Shown piece by piece: positions 12,130 through 24,709 of a DNA stretch of 64,000 bases. The notes beneath the pieces are model-generated. The model saw only the letters and a program-made list of their open reading frames with translations, did no database searches and was not told the origin of the DNA. Positions within the stretch are counted from its first letter, which is position 1; every line of letters starts with the position of its first letter. Location: contig NC_012871.2 of the NCBI RefSeq assembly GCF_000003195.3, positions 59,449,802 through 59,513,801 of the forward strand, written 5' to 3'. The DNA is from Sorghum bicolor (Eukaryota; Streptophyta; Magnoliopsida; Poales; Poaceae). A program made the translations under genes and the position numbers.

Positions 12130-15100
12130 GATTTGTTGAGAGCATTCATATGGAGAAGTTGGTGTACTTCACTAAAATCTATCCATATGACGTCATCTCC
12201 ACGGAAGTAGTGTCGGTCGCGGACTCGGATGGCAATCAATTCTTCTTCTATATGTTTTGAGCTGACTCTCAAGTAGTACTCGTGGTAGAATTCCTCTTAA
12301 GGCAACCGGAAGCAGTTGTGTCATAATCACGTGGCAGTCGTGCGATTTTAAGTTGACAAATTTTTTCTCTGGCACATTTATTATACGCTTTATGTTGGAG
12401 GAGAACCGAGATGGGACCTTGATGCTGCTTAGGCACTCAAACATGATTTCCTTCTCCTCATTGCTAAGAGTGTAGCTAGCAGGTCTTAAATACTGGCGTC
12501 CATCATCTGTCTGCTGTGGATGCAGGTTGTCTCGTTCTTTCATGCGCTTTAAGTCCTCTCGAGCCTCAAGGGTATCCTTAGGCTTTCCAAACACACCCAT
12601 AAACCCTAGGAGATTGACACAAAGATTCTTGGTCAGGTGCATCACGTCGATGGAGTGGCGGACCTCAAGGTGTTTCCAATATGGTAGCTCCCAAAATATT
12701 GACCTTTTCTTCCACATTGGGGCACGCCCCGAAGTGTCTTTCGGAACAGGTTCGCTGCCTTCTCCCTTTCCAAACACTACTTCAAATCTTTGACCATCTC
12801 GAATACCTCTGCCCCATCTCGGTTGCCTGGCTTGGACCGGTGTTCTGCCGTACCTTTAAAATGTTTGCCTTTCTTTCTCAACTGGTGGTTCTTAGCAAGA
12901 AATCGACGATGGCCAAGGTACACGACCTTTCGGCATTTTTTCAAATAGATAGCTTGAAGGTCACCAAAGCAATGGGTGCAAGCATTATATCCCTTGTTTG
13001 TCTGTCCTGAAAGATTGCTTAGAGCTGGCCAATCATTGATTGTCACGAACAACAATGCTCGTAGGTCGAATGCTTCCTGTTTGTACTCATCCCACATACG
13101 CACACCTGGTTTGCTCCATAGAAGCTGGAGTTCCTCAACCAATGGCCTCAGGTAAACATCGATGTCGTTGCCAGGTTGCTTGGGACCTTGGATGAGCACC
13201 GGCATCATAATGAACTTACGCTTCATGCATAACCACGGAGGAAGGTTATAGATACATAGAGTAACGGGCCAAGTGCTATGTCTAGAGCTCTGGTCCCCAA
13301 AAGGATTAAATCCATCCGTACTCAATGCAAACCTTAGGTTTCTTGCGTCCTCTGCAGATTCCGGGAATTCTCTATCAATTCCTCTCCACTGAGAACTGTT
13401 GACGGTCCTTAAGTATCAAATTTAATTATCAAATAAATAAAGAAAAGGATCCAAATGAAATCAAGATCTAGACTTAGGGTTTTATCTGACAGAATTCCAC
13501 GAGTTTTGGTGTTTGTCTATTTCTGCAGGGGGTTATCTGGAAATATGGAAGAAAGGCCCACATGTCAGGATTACGTAAAGATATTAACGTGCTGCGCAAT
13601 TATCTTACATCTAGAAGACTCCAGAAGCCACGAGACCGAAGCGGAGGCGAAACGGGGCCTGACCCTGGGCGGCCGCCCAGTTGGTCAGGGCGCCCGCCCT
13701 GCCCCTGAGTCCAATCAGGACTCTGCTTTGCGGGAGATCTCCACCGACCTAAAGGATGAATCTAAACCATACAATCTATGTCGGTTTGATCCAAGGGCCC
13801 ATATTCACTTGGAGGGACTATAAAACCAGACCCCCTGGCTCCTGGAGGAGAGAGCCTCTCAACCCTAATTCATTGTTCCATCAAGGGAGAAGAAGCCTCT
13901 GATCAAGATTAGAGCCACCACATCAATTAGACATCTAGATTAGCATAGCTACATAGGATTAGAACTAGAAGGAGTCAATCTTCGATTGGTTTCCGGATCT
14001 GTCAGAAGGATTCTTGGTAATTCTCTAATTGTGCTTCTAATTGCTTTCTAATTATCTTTGTTCTTCAATATTATGAATATGACTTTGTTCTACTTCAATA
14101 TATTGCTTATGACTTTGCTCTACTTGCTTATATTCAAGATTATATTGTTCTTAGTTTATCATAGTTATGTACTTGGCTTAGTTAGATTAGATCTATATAC
14201 ATGCTTAGGATCGTATAGCGTTTATCCATCGGATCCATGGGTAAATGATAGATATTGTGTAGGCGTGGTGCTTATACCGTATTTATCTGCGATTGTACCC
14301 AATATGCCAGATCGTGGGGTGGTTCGTGATAGTGACAGCTTCATTGATTCTTATATAGTCCCCCTCTCGTGTATTGGGCTGGCAGAGCAACATTATTACA
14401 GGGGAGTGATTGCTATGTTTCTCATATTCCTTGCTAATATCACTATGCATGGGCGTAGTCTTGTCTCGCAATGATTGCTAAGTATGCTTGCACTAACTAT
14501 GATAATGCTAGACTATATAGTTAAGAATAACTTAGGGAATATTCTTGTAGTTCGTTCTAATACCATGCTAATGACTTTCTAGAGTATCTAATTGAGGTGC
14601 TTATCATATTTATTATGTGGCTAGATCAGATTAGTTATCCTTGTCACTATTATTATTTCATATATCCTTTATGTGACACTTATCCCTGTATGATGAGTTA
14701 GATATAATGTTCTCAATTATACATGCAATGATAGATGCTCAATCTCATATTCTATTCTGTAATCAATATTGATGATTTCTAATCCCTTCCCAGTGGTAAA
14801 AATATAAATAACGATACCTGGAATACTTCCCGGTTAAAATGCTGCATCGGTATTAATCTGTGCGCTTGCAGATCCCATTCATTATTTATTTAGAAGAGCA
14901 ATTGCATATTTCAATACCGCGTCTCATATATCATGCTGGGGATGACAACTTGGCTTAAGTGGTGTGAGGGATAGGTTTGGCATTTTTAGCACCGTTACTA
15001 GATTAGAGAACTTAGTCTATTTTTGGTAATGATGTTAAGAATACCCAACAAGAACCATCTGCAGGGTGTCTCAACATGTTGTCCACCTTACGGTCTTCTT

Positions 15101-16021
15101 TGTGCCATCGCAACAACTTTGCATGCTCCTTATTTCTGAACAAACGTTTTAGGCGTGGAATTATTGGAGCATATCACATAACCTTGGCAGGGATTCTCTT
15201 TCTCGGACGTTCTTCATCCTCAACATCGCCAGGGTCATCTCGCAAGATCTTGTACCGTGACGCATGGCAAACAGGGCATTCATCTAATTTCTCGTGCTCG
15301 CCACGGTACAGGATGCAGTCATTAGGGCATGCATGTATCTTCTCGATTTGTAATCCCAAAGGGCAGACGATCTTTTTTGCTTCGTATGTAGTGGTGGGTA
15401 ACTCATTAGGCTTCGGAAGCATCTTTTTTTAATCTTCAGTAATTTTCCAAATGCCTTGTCAGAAATACCATTTTCTGCCTTCCACTATAACAACTCCAGT
15501 GTCGTTCCTAGCTTTTTCTCTCCCTCTTCGGCCGACAGGTAGAGTAGCTTCTTGTGATCCTCTAGCATTTGGTCAAATTTAGCCTTCTCCTTTGCACTTT
15601 CGCAATCTCTCTGTACGTCGCGAATGACATCACCAAGAGCATCGTCATCATCAACGATACTGTTTCCTGCATCCCCGTCTTCATCACCTTCGTCCTCTAC
15701 TGCGAAGTCGCAGTATTGAGCAAAAACATCGTCAGGGTACGCTTGCTCTTCTTCACGTTCTTCCATCATAACCCCAGACTCTCCGTGTTTGGTCCAACAA
15801 ATATAGTTTGGCATGAAACCATTCGTGAACAAGTGCAAGTGAATTTCTCTTGAGTTTGAAAATTCCTTCAAATTCTTACAAACGGCACATGGGCAGCACA
15901 TAAAACCATCCCGCTTATTTTGCTCCGCCACTCTGCGGAATTCTCGCACGCCCTCAATGAACTCGTTGGAGCGGCGATCAGCATTGTACATCCAATGGCG
16001 TGCCATTATCTGCATTATCAT
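12130..16021 (-). pseudogene. TNP2-family CACTA transposase, interrupted by a solo LTR
   Basis: The order on the minus strand is as follows. A transposase-associated N-terminal domain lies at 16021-15485 ('FMCCPCAVCKN', 'HLFTNGFMPNYICW'), ending in a frame break. A zinc-motif block follows at 15422-15174 ('IHACPNDCILYRGE', 'CPVCHASRYK'). After the LTR insertion comes the core at 13325-12777 ('GFNPFGDQSS', 'IQGPKQPGNDIDVYLRPL') and the block at 12777-12193 ('WELPYWKHLEVRHSIDVMHL'). These are signature blocks of the TNP2 family, which cuts and pastes CACTA elements. The 1654-bp LTR at 13397-15050 splits the zinc block from the core, and stops or frame changes lie near 15480 and 15425, so the gene is dead. 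Confidence 0.8.
13397..15050 (+). mobile_element. Solo LTR, family C, copy 1 (1654 bp)
   Basis: It begins 'tgttgacggtcc' and ends 'aatacccaaca', with the 5-bp duplication 'agaac' at 13392-13396 and 15051-15055. A TATA-like 'tataaaa' at 13819-13825 fits an LTR promoter. There is no internal retroviral-type coding region, so it is a solo LTR left by recombination between two LTRs. A second, inverted copy lies at 22478-28465. The length and the 'tggcatttttagcaccgtt' phrase near its end suggest a gypsy (perhaps Athila-like) family, with low certainty. Confidence 0.85.
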
Positions 16022-16567
16022 GGAATTGTAATTTTTCTATTAAAAGCTATAATTTTATGAGTAAAGAAAATTAATTTCAATAATTTTTAAAGTGAAAAAC
16101 AATTTATTTAACAATTACAACAAAAATTATATTATTAATATTTTAAAATAAGAACATGAACATATTAAAGTAGAAAATATCCTATAATATCTATAATAGA
16201 ACTTAACATGATTCGTGTATACATAGTAGTAATGATTTGTGTATACTAGTTTTTAGCGAGCACACACTTAGCATCGTTCAAAAAAATTCAAACATGAGAA
16301 GACGATGATTGCTCAGATGGCAACATGAAATAATCAAAATAGACATATGTCCAATATAAAATTACATATGGCGGTGAAAAACATAGAAGGATGAAGCTAG
16401 CAACCTTTCAAACAAATCGACGACGGCGTAGAAGCGTTGAAATGGATCAATCGTGGGAGATGAGAGCACTAACCAGCAAGAACAATGGAAGAACAAGCGA
16501 GAACAAAGCACCTCAAGCTCGGGCAGGGAGAGGAAGAAGGGAGGAGGGAGATTCAATTTATAGCGGG

Positions 16568-16855
16568 GAGGGTTTAGTCCCGGTTGGTGTTACCAACCGG
16601 GAGTAAATACCTACCTTTAGCCCCGGTTAGTGCCAACGACCGGGACAAAATCTTTAGTCCCGGTTAGTGTCACAAACCGGGACTAAAGGTAAGTATTTAC
16701 TCCCGGTTGGTAACACCAACCGGGACTAAAGGTCCCTCTCCGACACCGCCTAACACCAGAGCCGTTGGGGAGGGACCGTTAGTCCCGGTTGGCTTTACCA
16801 ACCGGGACTAAAGATTTCTTTTGTCCCGGGCGCCAAAAATGCCGGGACTAAAGCT
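16568..16855. repeat. CACTA subterminal palindromic repeats (right side)
   Basis: Four hairpin-type units of 'tttagtcccggttgg' with its inverse occur, for example 16568-16604 and 16780-16813, with loops of 3-6 bases. They match the left-side array at 10557-10793 and mark the other end of the CACTA element. The expected terminal CACTA motif is missing. Confidence 0.75.
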
Positions 16856-16860
16856 CATTT

Positions 16861-17243
16861 GGCACATCGGCGAAATGTCTTGTTCTCGTGAACTAAGGCC
16901 ATGTTATTGTAGGACCTGGGCCACCCATGCCATGCATGACCTTTTGACTCGGCGACGTTTTGATAGCGAGATTACCATAACTCTATTAGCTTTGATCATG
17001 CTCGGTGACGTACGACGGCCTGTGTCATTCCCTGGTACGTACGCTACAGCTTTGATATCGTCGGAGTTTGGTGAAACTAACCATGCATCATCGCATTTGC
17101 ATTGCTTCCAGGACTGAACATTAATTCATTGCCGCCTTGCACGAAATCAGAATCCCATTTAATTAAACTGAGCTTGGATCTTTTTAAGAGCCCAGCAAGC
17201 TTCAGTTACCTACGTGACTGATAATGAACTTATTATTGCACTC
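16861..17243. other. 5' flank of the secreted peptide gene
   Basis: No gene is seen. 'cagcaagcttcagttacctac' at about 17194-17213 is shared with the leader of the pseudogene copy (about 7119-7140), marking the duplicated block. Confidence 0.5.
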
Positions 17244-17250
17244 TATATAA
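17244..17250 (+). promoter_or_regulatory. TATA box of the secreted peptide gene
   Basis: 'tatataa' lies 129 bp before the ATG at 17379, in the context 'ctctatataaatgc', which would give a leader of about 100 bases. Confidence 0.6.
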
Positions 17251-17378
17251 ATGCGCTGCCTCACTACTCCATTTCGCATCTCTAGCATTAGCATCTCGAT
17301 CTTTACGTACCGCTGATCGATCTGAGCATCTGACGATCTCGATCACTAGATCAGTTAATCTGTCACAAACTTGAAATA

Positions 17379-17717
17379 ATGGCTACTCTGAAGATTGCCA
17401 CCGTGTGCATGCTGCTCCTGTGCGTCGGCTCGGACCTGGTGGCGCGCCCGGCCGTTTGCCTTGCATCATCCCCCGATGACCAGGAGGCCGCGGCCGGCGC
17501 GCTGCTGCAGGAGCTCCTGGAGCGCGAGCTCACCCAGAAGCTGAGCCTTCTTGCTGAACAGCACGGTGACGGCGTTGGCGAGATCTGCACGCCCGCGTGC
17601 CAGAACTGTCTGATAATCTGCGGGATCACGTGTGTGCTCAACGCCAGCCCGGCCACCTGCTTCGCCAACTGCACCGTCGCCAACGGCTGCTTCAGCAAGG
17701 CGCTGCCGGTCGCATAA
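17379..17717 (+). CDS. Small secreted eight-cysteine peptide
   Basis: This is a 112-residue, single-exon protein. Residues 1 to about 29 form a hydrophobic signal peptide (MATLKIATVCMLLLC...). Residues 30-68 are an acidic, Leu/Glu-rich propeptide-like segment. The tail 'EICTPACQNCLIIC' onward carries eight cysteines at 70, 74, 77, 81, 85, 94, 98 and 104, with spacing C-x3-C-x2-C-x3-C-x3-C-x8-C-x3-C-x5-C. The even number and secretion signal suggest four disulfides. Repeated CX3C spacing recalls alpha-hairpinin or thionin-like peptides, but I cannot assign it to a named family. A TATA box lies 129 bp upstream. A decayed paralogue sits 10 kb away (7141-7560). A defence or signalling role is plausible but only inferred. 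Confidence 0.75.
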   Translation: MATLKIATVCMLLLCVGSDLVARPAVCLASSPDDQEAAAGALLQELLERELTQKLSLLAEQHGDGVGEICTPACQNCLIICGITCVLNASPATCFANCTVANGCFSKALPVA

Positions 17718-18497
17718 GCCAGCATATGCATTGCTTTACGGTCAGCCATGTGTGCTTATATCTTGTCAGATGTTAGATTGGTTACTGATACCATATGTGA
17801 TTGTGTCTTATTTGTATGTGCCCTGTACGACGTGTTGCTACAAGTTTAATTACAATAAGAACCTGCTCAGGTTGGGCCGTGCTACGTCCGGGTGGTTATC
17901 AAATGAATGTAAATGTGCTTGTAAATGTGTTAATTTTAGTGTCCTCGTTTGTGTGACTATATAGTTTGTATGCAAGTAACAGTAACTGTTTTATGCGGCT
18001 CCTCTTAACGATGTACTTCTACGAATATATTATGGCATAGATATTGGTTGTATATAGATTTTTGGCACTCGGAGAAGCCTGTGACACTCGGGAAATTTCA
18101 ATTCTCCCGTATATAGATGCTATCTTGCTCCATAACTTGGAGTTGGACCATCCTAGCTTATCCATACACACTTAGATAAAGGATTAGTCCAATACGTTTT
18201 ATCAATTATCCAAAATCAAACTAGGGCTTAATTTAGTTTCCACTTAAAATACATGCCCAAGTTCTTGTTGATATCTCTCTTAAAATTTTATTACAAAAAG
18301 AGGCATGAGGCTGTCATAAAAAAAGAGAGAAGAGAGAAAAATAAAGAAAGAAAAGATAGAATAAAAATATAAGAAAAAAGAAAAGAAAGATGAGAATAAA
18401 GATAGCTCGTGATATCATACAAATATTTTCAAGTTCCACCAAAAGAGAAAGATCTGTTTCAAGGAGCATATTATTTTAGTTTATTCATTCCATATAG
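17718..18497. other. 3' flank of the peptide gene
   Basis: The sequence includes a possible polyadenylation signal 'aataag' near 17853, then AT-rich DNA with a purine-rich run (18300-18400). No gene or element end is recognised. Confidence 0.4.
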
Positions 18498-21420
18498 TGT
18501 AATACCCCGAGAATTAATGCCATAAATAAGAATTTTAATATGGATCAAGTGTTTTTTTTTTGCGAAGGGTTGACCGGATTTAAGAAGAGACAAAAAAAAT
18601 TTATCTTTTTGCATGATCTGTTGCTTGGATGGATTAATGGAGACCATCATTGTGTACAGCTCGTCGAATACTTGGATTAATCGGGCTGTCGATGGTGAAG
18701 TTATGTTATTTGTTAGTTTTATAAAAGAGTTTTAAAAATACAAAAGACACGTACATGTTATGAAGACGATCGAGGTGTGGGTTTTCTTTTTCCTTGTGAC
18801 CAATTCCCCTTTCGTGACTTTCCATATGCCGTGTTTCTCCTCTATGGCCGAACCTCTCCTTTGCCACCAGCCCTAGCTCTCTAATTCACGCAAGAGAAAA
18901 GGAAAGAGGAAGAACAACAGAGCAAGAGACAGGATCTAGGGCTTGCTGGTGTCGTCTGTTGTCGTCCGCCACCGCAGTCGTCTAGGGGCGTCATTCTTTC
19001 ACAGGTCTTTGGTTAGGCATCATCTTGTCTTCCTGTTTTTGCCATCAATTTCTTTTTCCATGGCTGTCCATGATGGTTACCCTACGTGCTATGTAGATCG
19101 GAATGCCCATCTAGTCATAGCAGCATAGATTGTTGTGAAGTGGAGAAAAGAAAGGAAGGAAGCAGTGGATCACGTGGATATTGTCATCATGCTTGCTGTA
19201 TTTTTCCTAGGTGAGATGCCCTCTTTGGATCTAGTTTTGTGGATGGAATCGTTGAATTAGAAGAGATAGTTAGAGTAATTCTCGAAATTGTCAAATTAAT
19301 TTTTATTCATGTTCTGAAATTCTGTCAAACTGAACAGTTTCTGTTCATCACTGTTTTAGAGTATCTTAATGGCCTTAATAAATTTTGTCACTGTGGACAA
19401 AGTCGTAGAGGACTTCAATACACTTCTTTCGACAGTCAGATCACCCTCATAATGTCTGTATTTGTTGAGATATGAATTTTCTAAGAAGGCTGTTTTGCAG
19501 TGACGAGAATCTAGATAGTTTTAGATCTATCCAATTTATGGCCCTGGTAATGGAGGAATTTGAACTTGTGATCTTAACAAAAGTTGTAGAATTTTTCTTA
19601 AGATTTCCATATTGTTACAACATATTTTTTTGGATGAGTGTACCTCCCGTTATCAATTTTATAATATTGTTCTATTTTTACCATCGGAAAGTTTAGTTAA
19701 ATTAAGAGGATGATTATGCTATCTTGGAGACCTCTTATGAGTATACCTTCAGTTATCAATTTTATAATATTGTTATTCTATTTTTACCATCGGAAAGTTT
19801 AGTTAAATTAAGAGGATGATTATGCTATCTTGGAGACCTGTTATACATAATCTTATAATACAGAAGTTGTAGATAATGGAGTCCTCTACCGCCGGGTAGA
19901 TTTTCAGAATTTTTGAATGTATAGTTAAATGTCTATGGAAAAGGGACAGTGCTGCTGTCATGATTGGTAGTGATACGGTAGATGCTTAAACAGTGGATTT
20001 AGGATGCTTTAATGTGTAATTGTTGTTTGTATTGTTAGTATGATGATCATCGGTAAAGTCAAGTAAATGTGGCGCCATGGTCCATATGCTTTAGCTTTGT
20101 TGTTTGAATTGCCTCCACTAAATTTCAGTTTCTCACACTAGCCATATAATCTAATCTGAAGTTTTTTGCTCAACTTTGAAGTATATGATTTCATATCTTG
20201 TCTATAGACACTAAATAAGAAGCATACTCAGAAATCTTTGAGATGTGCTCTTGGATTAGAAGTATTGTGCTTGTCTTAGGTTTCTTGGTGGGCTTCTCTA
20301 AAATCACATGGGCCCTTTTCTTAGCATTTTCTATGACAAGAGTGGCCCCCCGATCCTCATCCCTAACCCACATTTTTCAAATAAGTGTTTGGCTGATTCC
20401 ATTTTCTAATTTTCTCGGCGAACAACTTACAAACAAGCAAGGTATAACCATCAACCCAGTCCATAGCATCACCCTAACATTAATTTTCCACAATTCTTTC
20501 ATCACCCAAATCAAGATTGCCCCATAACATTATTAATGCTGCAAAAAATGGAAGAGAAATGTAAACCTCATCATCTCTTTCCCTCTTGTTGGTCAATAGA
20601 GCATGTGTCGTCACTTGCAGCTGCGACAAAGAACCAGTGGTGGCCTTGGCAGCTTGCTGGCCAGCCATGTCGATTTGGTGGGCGACGACCATGGGGGGCT
20701 AGTAGTTGGCCATGGCTGCCTCCCATGCCACCATGGTGGGCTAGAGGCCAGCCATGGTAGCCTATGCGTTGGCCATGGCGGGCTCGACGATTACCGTGAC
20801 TCCCTACACGCTGGCCGGCCAAGGCTAGTCGTGGCTACCTGAGAGGGCATGCTACCAGCCATGACTCTAGGCACGCTAACCAAAGAGGGCATGCTGCTGG
20901 CAGCAACACCGAGAGGAGGAGCTACGGTGGCCGTGCTCCAAAGGTGAAAAGACAGCCCAACCCTATGGTGGTCTTCCCCATGGATGCAGACAAAAGAAGA
21001 GGCTACAGGTGGTCGAGGAGGACCAGATCTACTGGATCCGGCCATGGGGAGCTCACCGAAGAGGAGGGATGGAGGGAGGGGATGGGCAGCACGACCACCA
21101 TGGCCATGACGGTAGGAGCATGAAGGGGTGTGGCACGACAGGAGGAGCAAAGCGGCGTGGTTGGGTGTTAGAAGAAAGGAAAAAGAATCAAAGTGGTACA
21201 TCAGAAGGAGTATGTAACCGGTAGCAAAGATGGATAATTTCCACCCAAATCCACAAGGAGGTATGAAACGTCCTTTCGTGAAGCACCTAGATCCACCATT
21301 TTGGTGAATCTAAATTGGGTGGATCTAGACTGTTTGGGAAATATTTTGGTGGATCCAAGCTAATGAATCCAAATTAGGCGAATATAAATCCATGCCAAAT
21401 AGGCCCTAAACATGCATGAT
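18498..21420. repeat. Probable LTR-retrotransposon remnant
   Basis: 'tgtaataccccgag' at 18498 resembles the TGTAACACCC start of long gypsy LTRs (compare 45533). The sequence includes a duplicated 103-bp unit (19637-19842) and a stretch at 20640-20880 rich in 'ggccatgg' and its variants. There is no domain-bearing reading frame. The right boundary is a guess. Confidence 0.35.
19637..19842. repeat. Tandem duplication, 103-bp unit
   Basis: The unit 'gagtgtacctcccgttatc...' at 19637-19739 is repeated as 'gagtataccttcagttatc...' from 19740. The following ~85 bp, through 'gctatcttggagacct', are almost identical apart from a short 'att' insertion in the second copy. Confidence 0.85.
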
Positions 21421-22477
21421 GCTTGATGAGTACAATGCATGAAATAAATGACATGATATGTTATGCATTGATGTTATTTGATTAACCTTTGATCACATGT
21501 TTTAAGTGTTTGGGTGTTGTGCACTAGGGCTATCTATTTGGGTTGATGGTCACTCTGGTGTGAGTACTGGACAGTCCACAAACACACATACTTAGTGAAA
21601 ACAAGACAATTGGGTCTAAGGGACCCTCCACAACAAGGCACAAACACTCTGCAACACTTGGACAAAAACTTGCTACTCTCTGGTTGCTATTTTATAAATC
21701 ACCAGACTCTCCGTGAGAACCCATGGACACTTTGGTACTAGAAGTATGTAGCCTTAGGAAAATTGTGTTCTCTCGACACATGACAGGACCATTTCATCAT
21801 GGCCTCGGACCATCCATCAAAGCAAGTTTGTGGGGTACTTAGTTTTCTAAGTGTTCAGGTTTTCGTGGAATGTTCCTCCAAAAATGACACAATCTCTGCC
21901 ATGAACTGGCTGCTCTCTTATTTCTCCAAAAATCATGGCTATAAATTAGCGAACACTCCATGGAATTTCACGGACACTCCACTAAGACAAGTCTATAGCC
22001 TAAGGATCTCTATCTCGAGAATATAACTCCATGGACCCTCTGCCAAAAGGGACCGACTCTCTGCATAATTATAAAAGTGTTCTATTTAATTGTATAACTA
22101 CCGGGCTGTAGTAGTGATGGACCCTCTACCAAGGTGATGGACCCTCCGTCAGCGAACTAATAGTGCATACTTCTACCAACTCAAAATCTAAACCTTGATC
22201 TACAAAGCTTCCATGTGAAATCCATCTTTAGGGTAGCTTCCTAGCATACTCTAGAGCATATCTAACTAGGTGGTTGAAGCTACACTGTGTGCAAATGAGA
22301 TCTAGGCCTCAAATCAACATTTCCTAGGTTTTGTGCTCATGTGAAGTGAAGTTAGGGTTTGGATTGATTTGATTCTTACCAAGGGCTACAAATGAAGATT
22401 TTAGGCTTCCCAAAGGTGATGGAGAAGCTGAATCCTCCCTTAGTGACTTGAGTTCTTGCTTCTTTGCTTGAGTCCTC
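21421..22477. other. Unclassified, probably TE-derived; insertion target of the C2 stack
   Basis: No gene is seen. Phrases such as 'ggaccctctaccaa' and 'gaccctccgtcag' (22100-22160) recur after the nested stack at about 31340-31365. This indicates one older repeat, of unknown class, interrupted by the insertions at 22478-28465 and 28685-31102. Confidence 0.4.
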
Positions 22478-24709
22478 TGTTGGGCATTCTTAACGTCATT
22501 ACCAAAAGTAGACTTAGTGTTCTAATTCTGATAACGGTGCCAAAAATGCCGAACCTATCCCTCATGCCACTTAAGCCAAGTTGTCATCCCCAGCATGACA
22601 TGAGAGACGTGGTATTGAAATTGCTCTTCTGAATGAATAATAAATGAGATCTACAAGCGCACAGATTAATACCGATGTAGCATTTTAACCAGGAAGTATT
22701 CCAGGTATTGTTATTAATATTTTTACCACTGGGAAGGGATTGCTAATCATCAATGTTGATTATGGAATGAAATATAGAATTGAGTATCTATCATTGCATG
22801 TATAATAGAGAGCATTTATCTATCTCTTTCATACAGGGATAAATGTCACATAAAATATAGATAAAGTATGAATGGTGACAAAGATAATTAATCTGATCAG
22901 CATAACTAGCCACATATAATAATGATAAGCACCTCAACAGATATTCTAGCAAGTCATTAGCATGGAATTAGGATGAACTACAAGAATATTTCCTAAGTTA
23001 TTCTTAACTATAAAGTCTAGCATATCATAGTTAGTGCAATTATACTTGGCAATCATTGCGAGACAGGACTACGTCCATGCATAGTGATATTATCAAGGAA
23101 AATGAGAAACATAGCAATCACTCCCCTATAATAATGTTGTTCTGCCTACCCTATCACGAGAGGGGGACTATATAAGAATCAATGGAGGTGTCACCACCAC
23201 GAACTACCCCGCGATCCGACATATAAGGTACAATCGCAGATAAATATGGTATAGGCACCACGCCTACACAATACTTATCATTTACCCACTGTACACATGG
23301 ATAAACGCTATACGATCCTAAACATGTATATAAATCCAATCTAACTAAGCCAAGCATATAACTATGACAAACTAAGAACGATATAATTGCGAATATAAAC
23401 AAGTAGAGCAAAGTCATAATCAATATATTGAAGTAGAATAAAGTCATATTCATAATATTGAAGAACAATGATGAACAAATGAAGAACAGTAGAGGAATTA
23501 CCAAGAATCCTCTTGACAGATTCGGAAACCAATCGAAGATTGACTCCTTCTAGTTCTAAACCTATGTAGCTATGCTAAACTAGAGGTCTAGTTGATGTGG
23601 TGGCTCTAGGGCTTGATCAGAGACTTCTTCTCTTGAGATGAATGAATGAATTAGGGCTTCTTAGGTCCTCTCCTCCAGGGGCCAGGGGGCCTGCTTATAT
23701 AGTCCCTCCAAATGAATATGGACCGTCGGATCAAACCGACCTTAATCGCAGGATTTTCCTTAATCCCTTAGGTCAGTGGAGCATGATCCGTGAAGCAGAG
23801 CCTGATTGGCTCTCAGGCCAGGGCGGGTGAAAGGTCCAAATGGCTAGAGGGGGGTGAATAGCCTATTTAAAATTTCTACAAACTTCAACTAGACAAGTTG
23901 ATTAGTAAAACAAAAGGCGAAGCTATTCTAGCACTAGCACAACTAAGCTATGCAAGCCACCTACACAAGTCTAGCAAGAAAGCTAAACACAAGTTACAAC
24001 AAGAAAGCACAACTACAAACTTGCTACACTCATAAACAAGAAGACTAAACTAAACAAGCTAAACAACTAACAAGATATACAAGTAAGTAAAGGAGTGGAG
24101 AGTGATTGTTATACCAACATTGTAGAGTAGATATATATCCAACCAATCACTCACAATCACAAGAGAGTCCTCGGCAAGAGATGGGACAAGATTTTTTACC
24201 GAGGTTCACTTGCTTCCCGGCAAGCTAGTCCTCGTTGTGGCGATACAGCCACTTGATGGATCACGAGCTAATTGGCAATCCAAAGCCAAACCCTCAGCGG
24301 GTGCCGCACATCCACTCACAAGATGGGGATCCTCCAAGCCACGAGCAATCCACTAGAGTAGCCAATTGCGATCTCCCATGGGGAAGGCTCAAGAACCCCT
24401 CACAAATCACTTGGTGAGGCTCGAAACAATCTCCAATCACGAGCTCAACACCACCGCTGCTCCAAGCCGTCTAGGGCGTCGGGAAACACCCAAGAGTAAC
24501 AAGAAATCCGCAGCAAACTCAAGAATCAAGTGCCACTAAATGCGAATCTCAAAGCAATGCACTTGAATCTCACTCAATCTCACTAGGATTAGCAATCAAG
24601 CAAGGAGATGAGTGGAGGGAGTGTTCTCTAGCTCAGTGTATGTCTCAAGTAATCAAATGTGCAAGAGATAGCCTCCCAAAGTCGGCCACCAACTATTTAT
24701 AAGCCTCTC

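Larger units (their letters stand above)
10527..16860 (-). mobile_element. CACTA element with TNP2 and Ulp1-like genes, degenerate ends
   Basis: The left end 'gctacaaccaccggtacaag' is followed by 'caggcctttagtcccgg', the usual layout of this CACTA group, though the CAC is altered. Palindromic 'tttagtcccggttgg...ccaaccgggactaaa' units fill both subterminal regions (10560-10790 and 16568-16855). Between them, on the minus strand, lie a TNP2-type transposase relic and a C48-like peptidase relic. The right terminus is not recognisable after about 16855. A solo LTR with a 5-bp duplication interrupts the transposase at 13397-15050. Confidence 0.8.

Noticed and set aside
14058..14474. 138-residue plus-strand frame and its inverted counterpart at 23154-23504
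   Set aside because: Both are the same AT-rich part of solo LTR family C; conservation reflects copy identity and not coding.
20536..21224. Open frames on both strands rich in His/Gly/Trp around repeated 'ggccatgg'
   Set aside because: They are translations of a degenerate short repeat within TE-like sequence.
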